DNA of 64,000 bases from Datura wrightii. Taxonomy: Eukaryota > Streptophyta > Magnoliopsida > Solanales > Solanaceae. The number at the start of each line of letters is the position of its first letter. Position 1 is the stretch's first letter. The notes under the pieces were generated by a model that saw only the letters and a list, made by a program, of their open reading frames with translations, did not search any database and was not told where the DNA came from. Shown here in pieces: positions 34,699 through 45,490 of this stretch. The stretch is from positions 138,015,001 through 138,079,000 of the forward strand of contig JASDFA010000010.1 in assembly GCA_035772735.1 (NCBI GenBank). The letters are read 5' to 3'. Made by a program: the position numbers and the translations under genes.

Positions 34699-36602
34699 TG
34701 TTACACCCTGGAAAATTGTTGGTAATTATTTGATGTTTTTATGATATGTTAAGGGAAGTACGGGTTGTATATTTGCCGTAGATGACAAGGGAAATGTGTA
34801 CGAACGGAAAACCGAAGAGTATGTGAAGTTTATAAGTAAGGGTCAACTTTAAATAACCATATCCCCTAGTATATAATGAATTAGAAGCCCCACGACCTTT
34901 CAAATTAAAGGTCTTTGAGTCTAGTTTTCAGAACATCAAACTGCTCGTCAATCGGAGTTAGGAGTAAAACATTATAGATATTTTCTTGTGACACTGTCGG
35001 GCAGTAAGGAGGCCACCGCCCTAAAAACGGCCACCGCCCAACTTGCTTTATATTTTAAGTCATGACTTACCAAATCATTTTCAATGTTTCCAGAATTAAG
35101 GTGCCTACTTATCCTCTGAAATTCTCTCAAATTTCCAGCAAACAACTAAGGAAAACACTAAGCTAAACTCCATTAAACTAAAGTTATGTGAAGGGGATCT
35201 ACCATAAGGTGAAGGTGGTGTGTTGGTGGCTGTTTTGGCTACAGTTGGGCAGTGTTGCTGTGGTGAATTTGCTGCGTTTTTGGAGCTTTACTAAACTACA
35301 TATACGTTCACTCTTGGTAGGGATTAAACACAAGTATAAAAGGTAAGGATTCTACTACTATCCTTGCTTGAATTTTTGATTACAAGACTAGAAGTTGGAG
35401 GTGTGTTGGTGTGTTGGTGAACTGTTTTGTGGCATTTGAGACAGCAAGGTTGCTGTATTTTTGGTCAAGAAGTTGAGGCCAATTACTCCTATTTTTAACC
35501 AAGAACAAATCCCCAGAAAAAGGAAAGTATTTCACCCCTTTTTAACCTCTCAAATTGTAAAGCAAAAATATGGAAATTGGCAGTTAAGTGAGCTGCCGAT
35601 GGACTGTTTGTGAGCTAAGTATTGCTCATTTTCCTTAGGATTTTTGGCTGTTTATTTTGCTAGAATTATACTTCATATTTAGGGAAAGAATTACAGCAGA
35701 ACTAAGGTAAAATTTCCTCTTGTTTCTCCCTTAAAAGTTAGTGAAAACTAGTTGAGAAAATGGCTAACTATTGTTGATGTTGCCGTGTGTTGTTGTTGCT
35801 ATTGTGACTACCATTGTTTAGTTATTTTGGCTGAATTTTGTGATATAGATTAAGCTTTTCATTGGCCTATAATACCACTAGATTAATGAGGTTGAAGGCT
35901 GATCATTGAAATAGGAAATCGGCTAGAGAAAAGTTCATCGGAGAAAGGTATGTAAGGCGTTCTTTGTCTCTTGATTTTCAAGCACGAATTCATGCCGAGG
36001 ATTAATTCGGAATTCTCCTATACTTGAGATTCTATAGTAGCATATTATGGTTCCTCCCAGTTGGTAGAATTACTTGGTATTAAGGTGTGTATTTGCTAAA
36101 GAGTTGGAATGCATGAATGTGAAGCGGAAAGGGCAATTGCCTTCTATTATGGTCATAGTTGTAAATTGAGTCTGAAGTCTCCTCGGCTTGGGCACTATGA
36201 GCTGGTGCTTTACATTATGTTATGTATTTGTTGTGTCAAAGTTGTTTCACATTATGGTTGTTAAGAAATTTGGTAAGCATGGCAAGACGATGACGCGCAG
36301 ACAAACCTAATAATTGAAATTGGGTTTTAACTCAATAAGGGATAACGAGGGTAACGAAATGGGACTTCCTTATGACAGTTACCTACCCTCTCATATTCAT
36401 GTTTTAAGGTACCTAGGGCCATGAGGTGATTCCCCGATCCCTCTTCCTTAAGCTAAGAGACTAATTAATACGTTCCTTAATTAATCGATATGTTAAACTT
36501 GGAAGATAGAACCCGAATGGGTAAACTATTGATATTTCTATAGGACCATCTTTATTGGAAGGTTATGCACAATATCTTGATGTTAACATGTTAGATGAAA
36601 AT

Positions 36603-36716
36603 CATAATATATATATATATATATATATATATACAAAAAAATATATATATATATATTTGCTTACGCTTACACTCAAACTACGCGCTAAAGCAGCAAGGAT
36701 TGCCTTTAGAAAGTCG

Positions 36717-36802
<86 letters not shown>

Positions 36803-36861
36803 TACGCTTACACTCAAACTACGCGCTAAAGCAGCAAGGATTGCCTTTAGAAAGTCGCTAT
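36603..36861 (+). repeat. Expanded (TA)n with duplicated 66-bp segment in 3' LTR of F
   Basis: (TA)n tracts lie at about 36606-36655 and 36722-36797. Each is followed by the same 66 bp (36656-36721 and 36796-36861), beginning TTTG(C/T)TTACGCTTACACTC. The 5' LTR has one short tract and one copy (from about 30921), so the duplication arose in this LTR. Confidence 0.9.
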
Positions 36862-38204
36862 ATGTTTATTAGAGCTCTTGAGTTATCTAGACCTCCTGAG
36901 AATTGCTTAAGGCTTTAAGTACACACGTCGCATGTTCTTTGAAAGTTGTAGATGTGTAAGGAAATTAACCTAAGTGTAAAAGTTGAGGCACTAGTAGCAA
37001 AGGAGAGATAAGAGTAAATGTTAGACCTTTTAAGGTAATATGTGAGGAATATGCCTTCTGTCCGTAGTTGATTTCAAGAACCTTTGAGCGACGTTAAAAT
37101 ATGAGCAAGACGAGTTTAAGAGACAAGGTTGGCAATTAGGTAAGAAGGTAAGTGCATTCAAGAATTGGTGGAATAGTGAACACGAGAGTAAATAATTAGG
37201 TAGGGAATGACGAATCCTGTTTGGAAAAGAATTTAAGATGAATACAAAAATTAGAGCTAAAGGTTGTTAAATTTGATGATAAGTGTTACGATTGTTAATG
37301 AATTAGGCAAATAGCTAGCAAGATTTACCCAGTTCTAAAGACGTTTAGCAAAAGAGTTATAAATAAAGTTGTTTACGTTCAGTTGTGTTAAGCTAATGAA
37401 AGGCCAGTAAAGTGTTAACTCCTTAAGAAATAATTAGGATCGAATATTTTGAGATAGTGACTCAAGTTAAAGAGAAGTTCTTCATTGTACTTTTAAACAA
37501 TTATCTTTGATTATTTGTTCTAAGAGTTGGATTAACTTTTTCATGTTTTAAAGGATTTTATTTTTCTTAGAAGTTTCTAAACTGTTTATTATGCTACTAA
37601 GCTTTTCTAAGCTCCACATATATTGCAATGTTTCAAATGAGCTTTTCCTACGTTGTCTGAAGCACGACTACAAGTCTTTATTTATTTTAAGGCAGCCCCT
37701 AGATAGTTGCCTAGAATTTGTATATTAAAGAGCTCCAGGTTTGAGATACACAAGTTATGTCTTCCGGTTCATAAGTTACCTCGAGATTTGATATGATGTG
37801 CAATGAATAAGGTATGCTCACAATTCTTGATATGAAAGTATGAAAGTCAAACGAGTATAAGCACGAAATGAATGCTAAGATTGTTAATAGAAAATGTTAG
37901 GTTAAGTGATTCCTCTTTGCACCTCGTGTTACAATTGCTAAGAGATGTTTAAAATCATGAATGTGAGTCTACACATGTCTTTATGATATTCCAGTTCTAG
38001 GAACTTCCCTAAAATTCATTCACAGTATATGTATGTATTTAAATGCTAAATGAAAGACCTATATGTGTATGGAATAATTGTAGTATTAGGGTTCATGGTA
38101 AGATCCTACACATGTTATAGTTACTAATCAGCATATTTTATGGTTTCCAGTATTCAGATAATTTGTATGAGCTCTGTCAGCTCCATTTATGATGGTGATT
38201 AAGA

Positions 38205-38470
38205 TGTATTTTTATTTTACCCCGGTGTGGTACACCGGCTAGAGATCTTTTTATTTTACCCTAGTGTGGTACATCGGCTGGAGATATTTTTATTTTACCC
38301 TGGTGTGGTACATCGGTTGGAGATCTTTTTATTTTACCCTGGTATGGTACATCGACTGGAGATATTTTTATTTTACCCCGGTGTGGTACATCGGCTGGAG
38401 ATATTTTTATTTTACCCCGGTGTGGTACATTGGTTGGAGATATTTTTATTTTACCATGGTGTAGTAGACC
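38205..38470 (+). repeat. 39-bp tandem array, 3' LTR of F (seven units)
   Basis: Units at about 38225, 38264, 38303, 38342, 38381, 38420 and 38459, all 39 bp apart. Because 39 is a multiple of three, open frames appear in more than one frame and encode 13-residue repeats (GVVHRLEIFLFYP). I treat these as non-coding. Confidence 0.92.
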
Positions 38471-39283
38471 AGCTCGACGAATTTTATATATGGATTTACG
38501 GTTGGCTGGTCACTGGCATTACAGTTATAGTTTCTTTCTTGTGCATTTCTTAATTGCATTTTCATCTCTTTATAGAGTTATTATCAGGTTTCAGTTTCCA
38601 GGATTCCATGTTGTTACCACTCCTTATTCCTGGTTCAGTTATCTTGAGTTCAGTTATGATATAGTAAGTTGTTATCAATTACAGGTTGCAGAGTTCTGGT
38701 TATATTTATCCTCTATATGTTTATGTACTAAGTTAGTTATTACAGGATTGTTATCTCATGGTTACAGTTTCAGCCTTACATACCAGTACATTTCATTCGT
38801 ACTGACGTCCCCTTGCTTGGGGACCTGCATTCGTGCCGCAGGTGCAGGTAGAGGTCAGGATGGCTAGTCTAGTAGCAGTTCGTGAGATTAACAGATGGTT
38901 GGTATGCTCCTTTCTTCCTGTAGCTAGGGCTTAGTTATTTATGCTTGAGTTTTGAGATACAGTTATGGGTAGGTCGGAGCCCTGTTCCGACCATCAGTCA
39001 GTTTACTCTTAGAGGCCTTGTGGACTTAGTGTGTACAGTGTTATTTAGTATATGTCCTCGTCTGCTTATTGTTGCTTAGTTTAGCACACTAATTGCCTTG
39101 GTTGCATTTCGATTGCTTACCCTGTATTGTTGAGACCTTATGGTTCCAGTTTATTCTTCAGTTGATTGTGATAGGTGGCCTAGATGGCCTAAGTGTTAAA
39201 GTTATATATGTCATATAACCGGCTTCTCGATCAATCATGAATCGAGTGTCAGTTGCGCCCTACCCCAGTTTTGTGGCGTGACA

Positions 39284-39682
39284 TTAGGATCACAATGACC
39301 CCAAGCAAACCCTTGGCAAGCATAATTCTATTAAAACTGATCTGCTGAAAATAATAGAAAGATGAAGCTAATTAAAGAAACAAGCAAATACTAATTTTAA
39401 CACAAATCTAAACATGCATTGAAAAGCCCAAGCTGAATCTACAAACACTATCTGAAAGCCTTTAAAAAGAACTAATGAGTTATTGGGCAAGCCCCCAACT
39501 AACTCTAAGTCTGAAAACTGAAAGTAAAATAACTCGATTAAGTGACTCCGGCCCTCGAAAGATGAGGACTCACCATCGAGAGCTGTTGAATATCGCTGGA
39601 GAAACTAGTTGCGGTGCTGAGGCTGGATACCTGAGCCTATATTATAAAACAATATAGCATATAGAAATATGAGATCAGTACT
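39284..39682 (-). repeat. 5' LTR of E, piece 2
   Basis: It continues piece 1 after element F. Hairpin arms CTATATT and AATATAG (39637-39657) match in place the CTGTATC/GATACAG hairpin of B. It ends with GTACT (39678-39682), the target of G. Confidence 0.85.
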
Positions 39683-41359
39683 TGATGTGATGTGAGTTTA
39701 CAGCACTTTCAATGCTTAAAACTAAGAAAATAGCATGGACTTAGGTATGTTTATACGGATATGAGGTGCGTTTACTTTGTTTTAAGGGAAAATAGGTATT
39801 GGAGAAAAAATGTGGAAAAAATGCATAAAAGTGCAGAAAATCTGCCAAGAACCAATCTCAGTATTAGTCGTACCTAGATTGTACGAGTCGTACTAAGACT
39901 CGTGGAAGAACTTAAAACGCTGAAACAATGTGAAGGCAAAGTACAACTCTAAGTACGAGCCGTACCAAGATGGTATAAGTCATAACTGGAGTTGTGGAAA
40001 ACTTCAGAGAAAATTTGCACAACAAGTTTCTTGGTAGGGGTGGAACCCATGAAGCGTAACATCTACTTCCGACCCGTACCATGAGCCATGGGGAGCTTTA
40101 GTGATTCTTAAAGACTTGGCAGAACTACAGATGCAACAAGTAATTATTAGTTGTAGGAGAAAGGTACGAGGCATACCACAACACTTATAGAAAACTTCAA
40201 AAGATGTCAAAGTTCTCAGGGCCAAGCCACAAATGGATTGTACGACTCGTAGGACCATGGTACGAGTCGTACCAGTTGCCAACACTTAATAAATTTTGTA
40301 GCAACCAAGGAATGTACGAGATCCAGGTACGACCCGTACAACCCTGTTATGGGTCATATGACCAGTCGTAGGACGAGTCAGCGCCAGTTATGGAAATTTC
40401 TCAGTTAGCTTAGGAAAAGGTTTCTGATGTCTGTATAAATACCTTTTATGTGTTTTTAGTAGAGAGAGAGACCAGTAGACATGTGATTACATTGAGAGAA
40501 GTATTGTTTGTGAATTATTATCATGTTTTGGAGAGCAATTCTTGAGATCAACACTTGGTTTTATCAATTGTTCTTGATTTTTTTCATCAATATTCAAAGC
40601 AGGTTTTCTTCCATTATTATTGTAAGTATTTAATCATGTGCTTGTCTATGAATACTAATAACAATCTTACAATCATGAGAGGCTAAAACCTTTACAACTA
40701 GGATTGTGGGAACCATGGTGAATTAGCGAAATAGGGTTACACAGAGTGATTCAAAACCAATGTTAAACGCTTGTACTGTATTCTCTTCATATTTAGACAT
40801 TTCTTAACAATGCGCAACTTTAGGACTTGCCTGAATTCGTTACTTGCTTGAACAGAGAAGTAGAGATTAGGAAAAGAGACTACAACAAAGCCTTGATTTT
40901 TATGATTATTGTATGACTTGAGTTGTGGTTACAGGAAAGTTAATTTGGAACATATTGATAATGGTTAGTTTGAAATCGCTCATGAGACCTGACCTAGTGA
41001 TTGAGTATAGTCATCCAATAGGGATGAATCAGTCGTTTGGATAAACCCTGGTTATCAGTTCTACAGGTAAGCATTGGGATTGATCACGTGTGTATACCCA
41101 AAGTAGTTATGAACCCATAGAGAATACTTACTCTTGTTATTTGCAAATCTTGATAACAACTACAATTGTGATCTTTTATTATTATTATTTTTCTTTAAAT
41201 CCCTTAATTTGGAGATAACTTACCAACAAGTTTAAGTACCGACATTAGTCTAGATCTTACCTTATTCCCTGTGGGTTCGACCCCAACCTCTTTGTTGGGT
41301 TCTTTATTGACAACATCCTCTTCATACTTCGCCAGAAAGTATGAGTTTGAGAATTATCA
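39683..41359 (+). repeat. 5' LTR of G
   Basis: 1677 bp. The block 39862-40385 is crowded with TACGAGTCGTA-type palindromes, e.g. GGTACGA-G-TCGTACC at 40259-40273, directly upstream of the TATA box TATAAAT at 40434-40440. Confidence 0.92.
39862..40385. promoter_or_regulatory. Palindrome-rich U3 block of G
   Basis: Many TACGAG, TCGTAC and GGTACGA words occur in both orientations over 520 bp, ending about 50 bp before the TATA box. The counterpart in the 3' LTR is 43998-44505. Its core, ACGA-G-TCGT, equals that of the block in element B although the two LTRs are otherwise unrelated by eye. Confidence 0.7.
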
Positions 41360-41639
41360 AAAAGTGACGTCATTGTCGGGAAATACGGCTAAGATTAGAT
41401 TAATTGCTTATATTTAACTTTTGGGTGTTATTCCCCGTTTACTTTTTCTTTGTTTTTCTTCTGCGATTCATTCAAGATAACATCAAGGAAGCTACCTTTG
41501 CAAACACTCAGATGGAAGACAAGAGGCTGCTACAGCCCATGGGAGAGATGATAAATATTGACACACTAGCAGCCGTCTTGCTGAACTATGAGGGAGATGG
41601 AGAACTGGGTACATGAAACTGGTAAATGCCCTAGAGGGA

Positions 41640-42605
41640 ATGGGGTCATATAACTTCAGACCAAAGAAGTTAGACTTTGACTTGAAGAACTGTGTAACTC
41701 CGCTAGCAAAGCCCTGAGTGGAAGTACCACCAGTTCTGGGACTGAAGGCATTACCTCCCCACTTCAAATACGCATTCTTGGGTGAAGATAGCACTTTATC
41801 AGTGATTATTGCAGCTGACTTGACAGACTGGCAAGTAGAAGTTTTGATCACAGTATTAAAAAGGGACAAAAACACAATTGGCTAGACCATAGCCGACATC
41901 ATCGAGATCCCTCCAGGCATACATACTCACAAAATCTAGCTCGCGCCAAATTGCATACCAAGTATAGAGCATCAGTGATGCCTGAACCCACCAATGCATG
42001 TAGTGAAAAAGGAGATTATCAAGTGGATAGACGCTGGTGTAGTTTACCCCATTACGGATAGCAAGTGGGTAAGTCCAGTACATTGTGTGCTAAAGAAAGG
42101 TGGGATCACAATGGTACCCAATGATAAGAATGAGATGATACCGACAAGACCAGTCACAGAATGGCGTGTGTGCATAGAATACAGAAAGCTTAACCACTAG
42201 ACCCAGAAAGACCACTTTCTAATGCCATTCATTGATCAAATGCTTGACAAGTTGGCAGGTAAAGGTTGGTACTATTTTCTTGATGTCTATTCAGGGTACA
42301 ACCAGATCACAATAGCCCCTAAAGACCAAGAGAAAACCACCTTCACTTTCCATTATGGAACATTTGCTTTTAGGAGAATTCCTTTTGGATTGTGCAATGC
42401 ACCAGCCATATTCCAGTACTGTATGATGTCGATATTCTCGGATATGGTGGAGGATACCATCGAAGTATTCATGGACGACTTCTTAGTTTTGGGTGACTCC
42501 TTCGAATCTTGCCTCAATTATTTGGGCAAAGTGTTGAATAGATGCAAAGAAACTAATCTGGTCCTAAATTGGGAAAATGCCATTTCATGGTCAAGGAAGG
42601 AATAG
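41640..42605 (+). pseudogene. Reverse transcriptase of G
   Basis: Broken linker codons (LPPHFKYAFLGED, then IIAADLTDWQVE) run into RT. RT blocks are VVKKEIIKWIDAGVVYPI, SKWVSPVHCVLKKGGI, FIDQMLDKLAGKGWYYFLDV, AFRRIPFGLCNAPAIFQ and EVFMDDFLVLGDS, with an intact FMDD catalytic box. The pattern is that of the Athila branch of Ty3/gypsy. Stops occur in the linker, one TAG near 42198, and the frame shifts near 42570-42600 into the RNase H part. Confidence 0.88.
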
Positions 42606-43234
42606 TGCTGGGTCACAAAATCTCTGAAAAATTAATTGAGGTAGACAAGGTGAAAATTAAGGTAATAGCAGGATTGCCACTACCTATTTCCGTAAAAGGG
42701 GTAAGAATATTTTTAGGGCATGAAAGATTTTATAGGAGGTTCAACAAGGACTTTTCAAAGATTGCACAACCATTATGCAAATTGCTTGAGAAGGAGGTGA
42801 AGTTCGTATTTGATGAGGCATGTCTGAAGTCCTTTGAGTTCCTGAAGGAGAAACTCACCACTGCTCATATTATTATAGCTCTAGATTGGTCTCTTCAGTT
42901 TGAGGTGATGTGTGACGCTAGTGGGGTTGCTCTTGGTGCTGTCTTGGGCCAAAAAAGAGCGAAGATTTTTCATCCTATCTATTATGCTAGTAAAATGGTC
43001 AACACGACCCAAAAGAACTACACTGTCATTGAACAGGAGCTGCTAGTAATGGTCTTTGCATTTGAGAAGTTTCAACCAAACTTTGTTGGAACTAAGGAGA
43101 TCGTCCATAAAGACCATGCTACTTTAAGGTACCTGATGTCTAAAAAAGATGTTAAACCCATGTTGATCATATGGGTGTTGTTGCTTCAAGAATTCGAGTT
43201 TGAAGTGAAAGACCGAAAAGGAACTAAAAATTAG
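42569..43234 (+). pseudogene. RT end and RNase H of G
   Basis: A 221-codon open stretch holds FYRRFNKDFSKIAQPLCKLL, FEVMCDASGVALGAVLGQ, NYTVIEQELLVMVFAFEKF and KDHATLRYLMSKKD. These cover the RT connection and the RNase H core (CDAS, E, and HKDHA in place of the usual TDHA, so the third acidic residue remains). The integrase that should follow is absent; only a few related codons appear to about 43300. Confidence 0.88.
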
Positions 43235-43820
43235 GTAGAATCACTTGTCTAGACTGGAATCTGAGGCTAGAGAAAGAGAGGATATCGATGATGCCTTCCC
43301 AAACAAATAGGTATTAGCCCGAAAGCCTACATTACTAGCCGAATCAAGTCCTACAGTGATCACAACCTAACCATCCGAAGAGCCAAAGTAGAGAAAATAA
43401 GGGCAAGACTATGGTATCTGATGTGCAGTATTTGGATCTTCCTTGTGACAGTGAGAGTCTTACTTGTTCAGTCCCATGTTTCATATTTTCTTATATCTGT
43501 GAGTGGGGGACTTCGTTTGCTGGGAGGGTACTTAGTTTTTGTTTTATTCTGCCAGTTGTCCGTGTGAAAAGCATTGGTGATGACTTGACTATCTGCTAAT
43601 AGCTAGATGACATATCTTGATCCGTGTTTATCATGGTTTGTGGTTACTTGATGTGCATATGCTGATTTGATTTACCGAAAAAAGGGTCCAAAGTTGTTTG
43701 AGTTTATGGTGCAAATTTTGATTGATGTTGGCTGTAGTATCCTGGTTTATTTTCTAGTTAAGTGTTATTTTTAGTTTTTTTTTCTTTGATTGAGGACATG
43801 CAAAAGTCTTAAGTTGAAGG
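43235..43820 (+). other. Tail of G with polypurine tract
   Basis: No supported gene. GATTG-AGGA-CATGC (43788-43801) is a decayed version of the AGGA-loop stem, and AAGTTGAAGG (43811-43820) serves as the polypurine tract before the LTR. Confidence 0.65.
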
Positions 43821-45490
43821 TGTTGCTGTAATTTTATAGCACATTCAACGCTTAAAGCTGAGAAAATAGCATGGACTTAGGTATGTTTATACGGATATGA
43901 GGTGCTTTTACTTTGTTTTTAGAAAAAATAGGTGTTGGGGCAAAAATGTGCAAAAAATGCATAAAAGTACAGAAAATCAGCCAAGGACCAATCTCAGTAT
44001 GAGCCGTACTTAGATTATAAGAGTCGTACTGAGACTCATGGAAAAACTCAGAAGGTTGAAACAATGTGAAGGCAAAGTACGACTCTTAGTACGAGCCATA
44101 CCAAGATGGTACGAGTAGTAATTGGAGTCATGAAAAACTTCAGAGAAAATTTGCACAAGCAGTTTCTTGGTATGGGTGGAACCCACGGATCGTAACATCT
44201 ACTTACGACCCATACCATGAGACATGGAGAGTTTCAGTGATTCTTAAAGACTTGGCAGAACTCCAGATGCAACAAGCAATTACAAGTCATAGGAGGAAGG
44301 TACGATGCGTACCACAACACTCGTAGAAAACTTCAGAAGATGTCAAAGATCCCAGGGCCAAGTCACGGATGGATTGTACGACTCGTAGGACTATGATACG
44401 AGTCGTACCAGTTGCCAACACTTAGTCAATTCTACAGCAGCCAAGGAATGTATGAGAGCCAGGTATGACCCATACAATCTTGTTACGGGTCATATGAGCA
44501 GTCGTAGGAAGAGGCGGCGCCAAATATGGAAATTACCCTATTAGCTTAGGAAGAGGTTTTTGATGTCTATATAAATACCTTTTATATTTTTTTAATAGAG
44601 AGAGAGACCAGTATACGTGTGATTACATTGAGAGAAGTATTATTTGTGAATTATTATCAAGTTTTGGAGAGAAATTCTTGAGATCAACACATAGTTTTAT
44701 CAATTGTTCTTGATTTTGTTCATCAATATTCAAAGCAGGTTTTCTTCCAATTATTGTTGTAAGTATTTAATTATGTATTTATCTATGAATATTAATTACA
44801 ATATTACAATCATGAGAGGATAAAACCTCTACAACTAGGACTATGGGAACCATGGTGAATTAGCGAAATAGGGTTACACAAAGTGATTCAAAACTAATGT
44901 TAAATGCTTGTATTATATTCTCTTGATCTTCAAATGTTTCTTAACGGCGCGCAATGTTAGGACTTGCCCGAATTCTTTACTTGCTTGAACCTAGAGAAGT
45001 AGAGATTAGAAAAAGAGAATTAGAACAAAGCCTTGATTTTTATGATCATTGTATGACTTGAGTTGCGGTCACAGGAAAGTTAATTTTGAACATATTGATA
45101 ATTGTTAGTTTGAAATCACTCATGAGACCTGACCCAGTGATTGAGTATAGTTATCTAATAGGGACGAACCAGTCATTTGGATGAACCCTGATTATCAGTT
45201 CTACAAGTAAGCATTGAGATTGATCACGTGTGTATACCCAAAGTAGCATGGGGAACACTTGCCCTTGTTATTTGTAAATCTTGATAACAACCACAATTGC
45301 GATCTTGTTTTATCATTGTTTTTCTTTAAACCCCCCAATTTGGAGATAACTTACCAACAAGTTTAAGTATCGACATTAGTCTAGATCTTACCTTATTTCC
45401 TGTAGTTTTGACCCCAACCTCTTTGTTAGGTTATTTATTGACAACGTCCGCTTCATACTTCACCAGAAAGTGTGAGTTTGAGCGTTATCA
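43821..45490 (+). repeat. 3' LTR of G
   Basis: 1670 bp, matching 39683-41359 except at the very start (TGTTGCTGTAATT instead of TGATGTGATGTGA). The palindrome block is at 43998-44505, with TATATAAATA at 44568-44577. Confidence 0.92.

Larger units (their letters stand above)
28982..39283 (+). mobile_element. Element F: LARD-like element with 4.4-4.6 kb LTRs
   Basis: Ends TGTTACACC and GGCGTGACA, target duplication TTAGG (28977-28981 and 39284-39288). Left LTR 28982-33390, core 33391-34698, right LTR 34699-39283. The 1.3-kb core has an intact iMet primer site and a perfect polypurine tract but no usable gene, only a gag relic. This fits a large retrotransposon derivative moved by chromovirus proteins (inference). 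LTR identity is uneven: low at the ends, very high in the middle. Confidence 0.93.
34699..39283 (+). repeat. 3' LTR of F
   Basis: 4585 bp, longer than its partner mainly because of expanded (TA)n tracts and a duplicated 66-bp segment at 36600-36861. TATAAAAGG at 35335-35343, seven-copy 39-bp array at 38205-38470, GTACTGAC at 38799-38806 and stem GTCCCC/GGGGAC at 38807-38824. Confidence 0.93.
39683..45490 (+). mobile_element. Element G: Athila-group element with RT and RNase H only
   Basis: Ends TGATGTG and TTATCA, target duplication GTACT (39678-39682 and 45491-45495). LTRs 39683-41359 and 43821-45490, interior 2461 bp. The primer site at 41365-41382 (TGACGTCATTGTCGGGAA) is the tRNA-Asp site with five transitions. 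RT and RNase H are of the Athila type. Gag, protease and integrase are missing, apart from linker codons before RT, so the copy arose by internal deletion and is not autonomous. Confidence 0.92.

Noticed and set aside
36595..36918. Open frames rich in Ile-Tyr across (TA)n tracts
   Set aside because: They are translations of a microsatellite that is much shorter in the other LTR.
32308..38553. Open frames through the 39-bp arrays encoding 13-residue repeats (GVVHRLEIFLFYP and similar)
   Set aside because: The unit length is a multiple of three and more than one frame is open in the same place. The array sits inside an LTR, so these are repeat artefacts.
28977..39288. TTAGG as a telomere-type repeat
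   Set aside because: It occurs once on each side of F and is simply the 5-bp target duplication.
43411..43599. Small gene in the tail of G
   Set aside because: No family resemblance, no conserved partner in the window, and it lies between RNase H and the polypurine tract.
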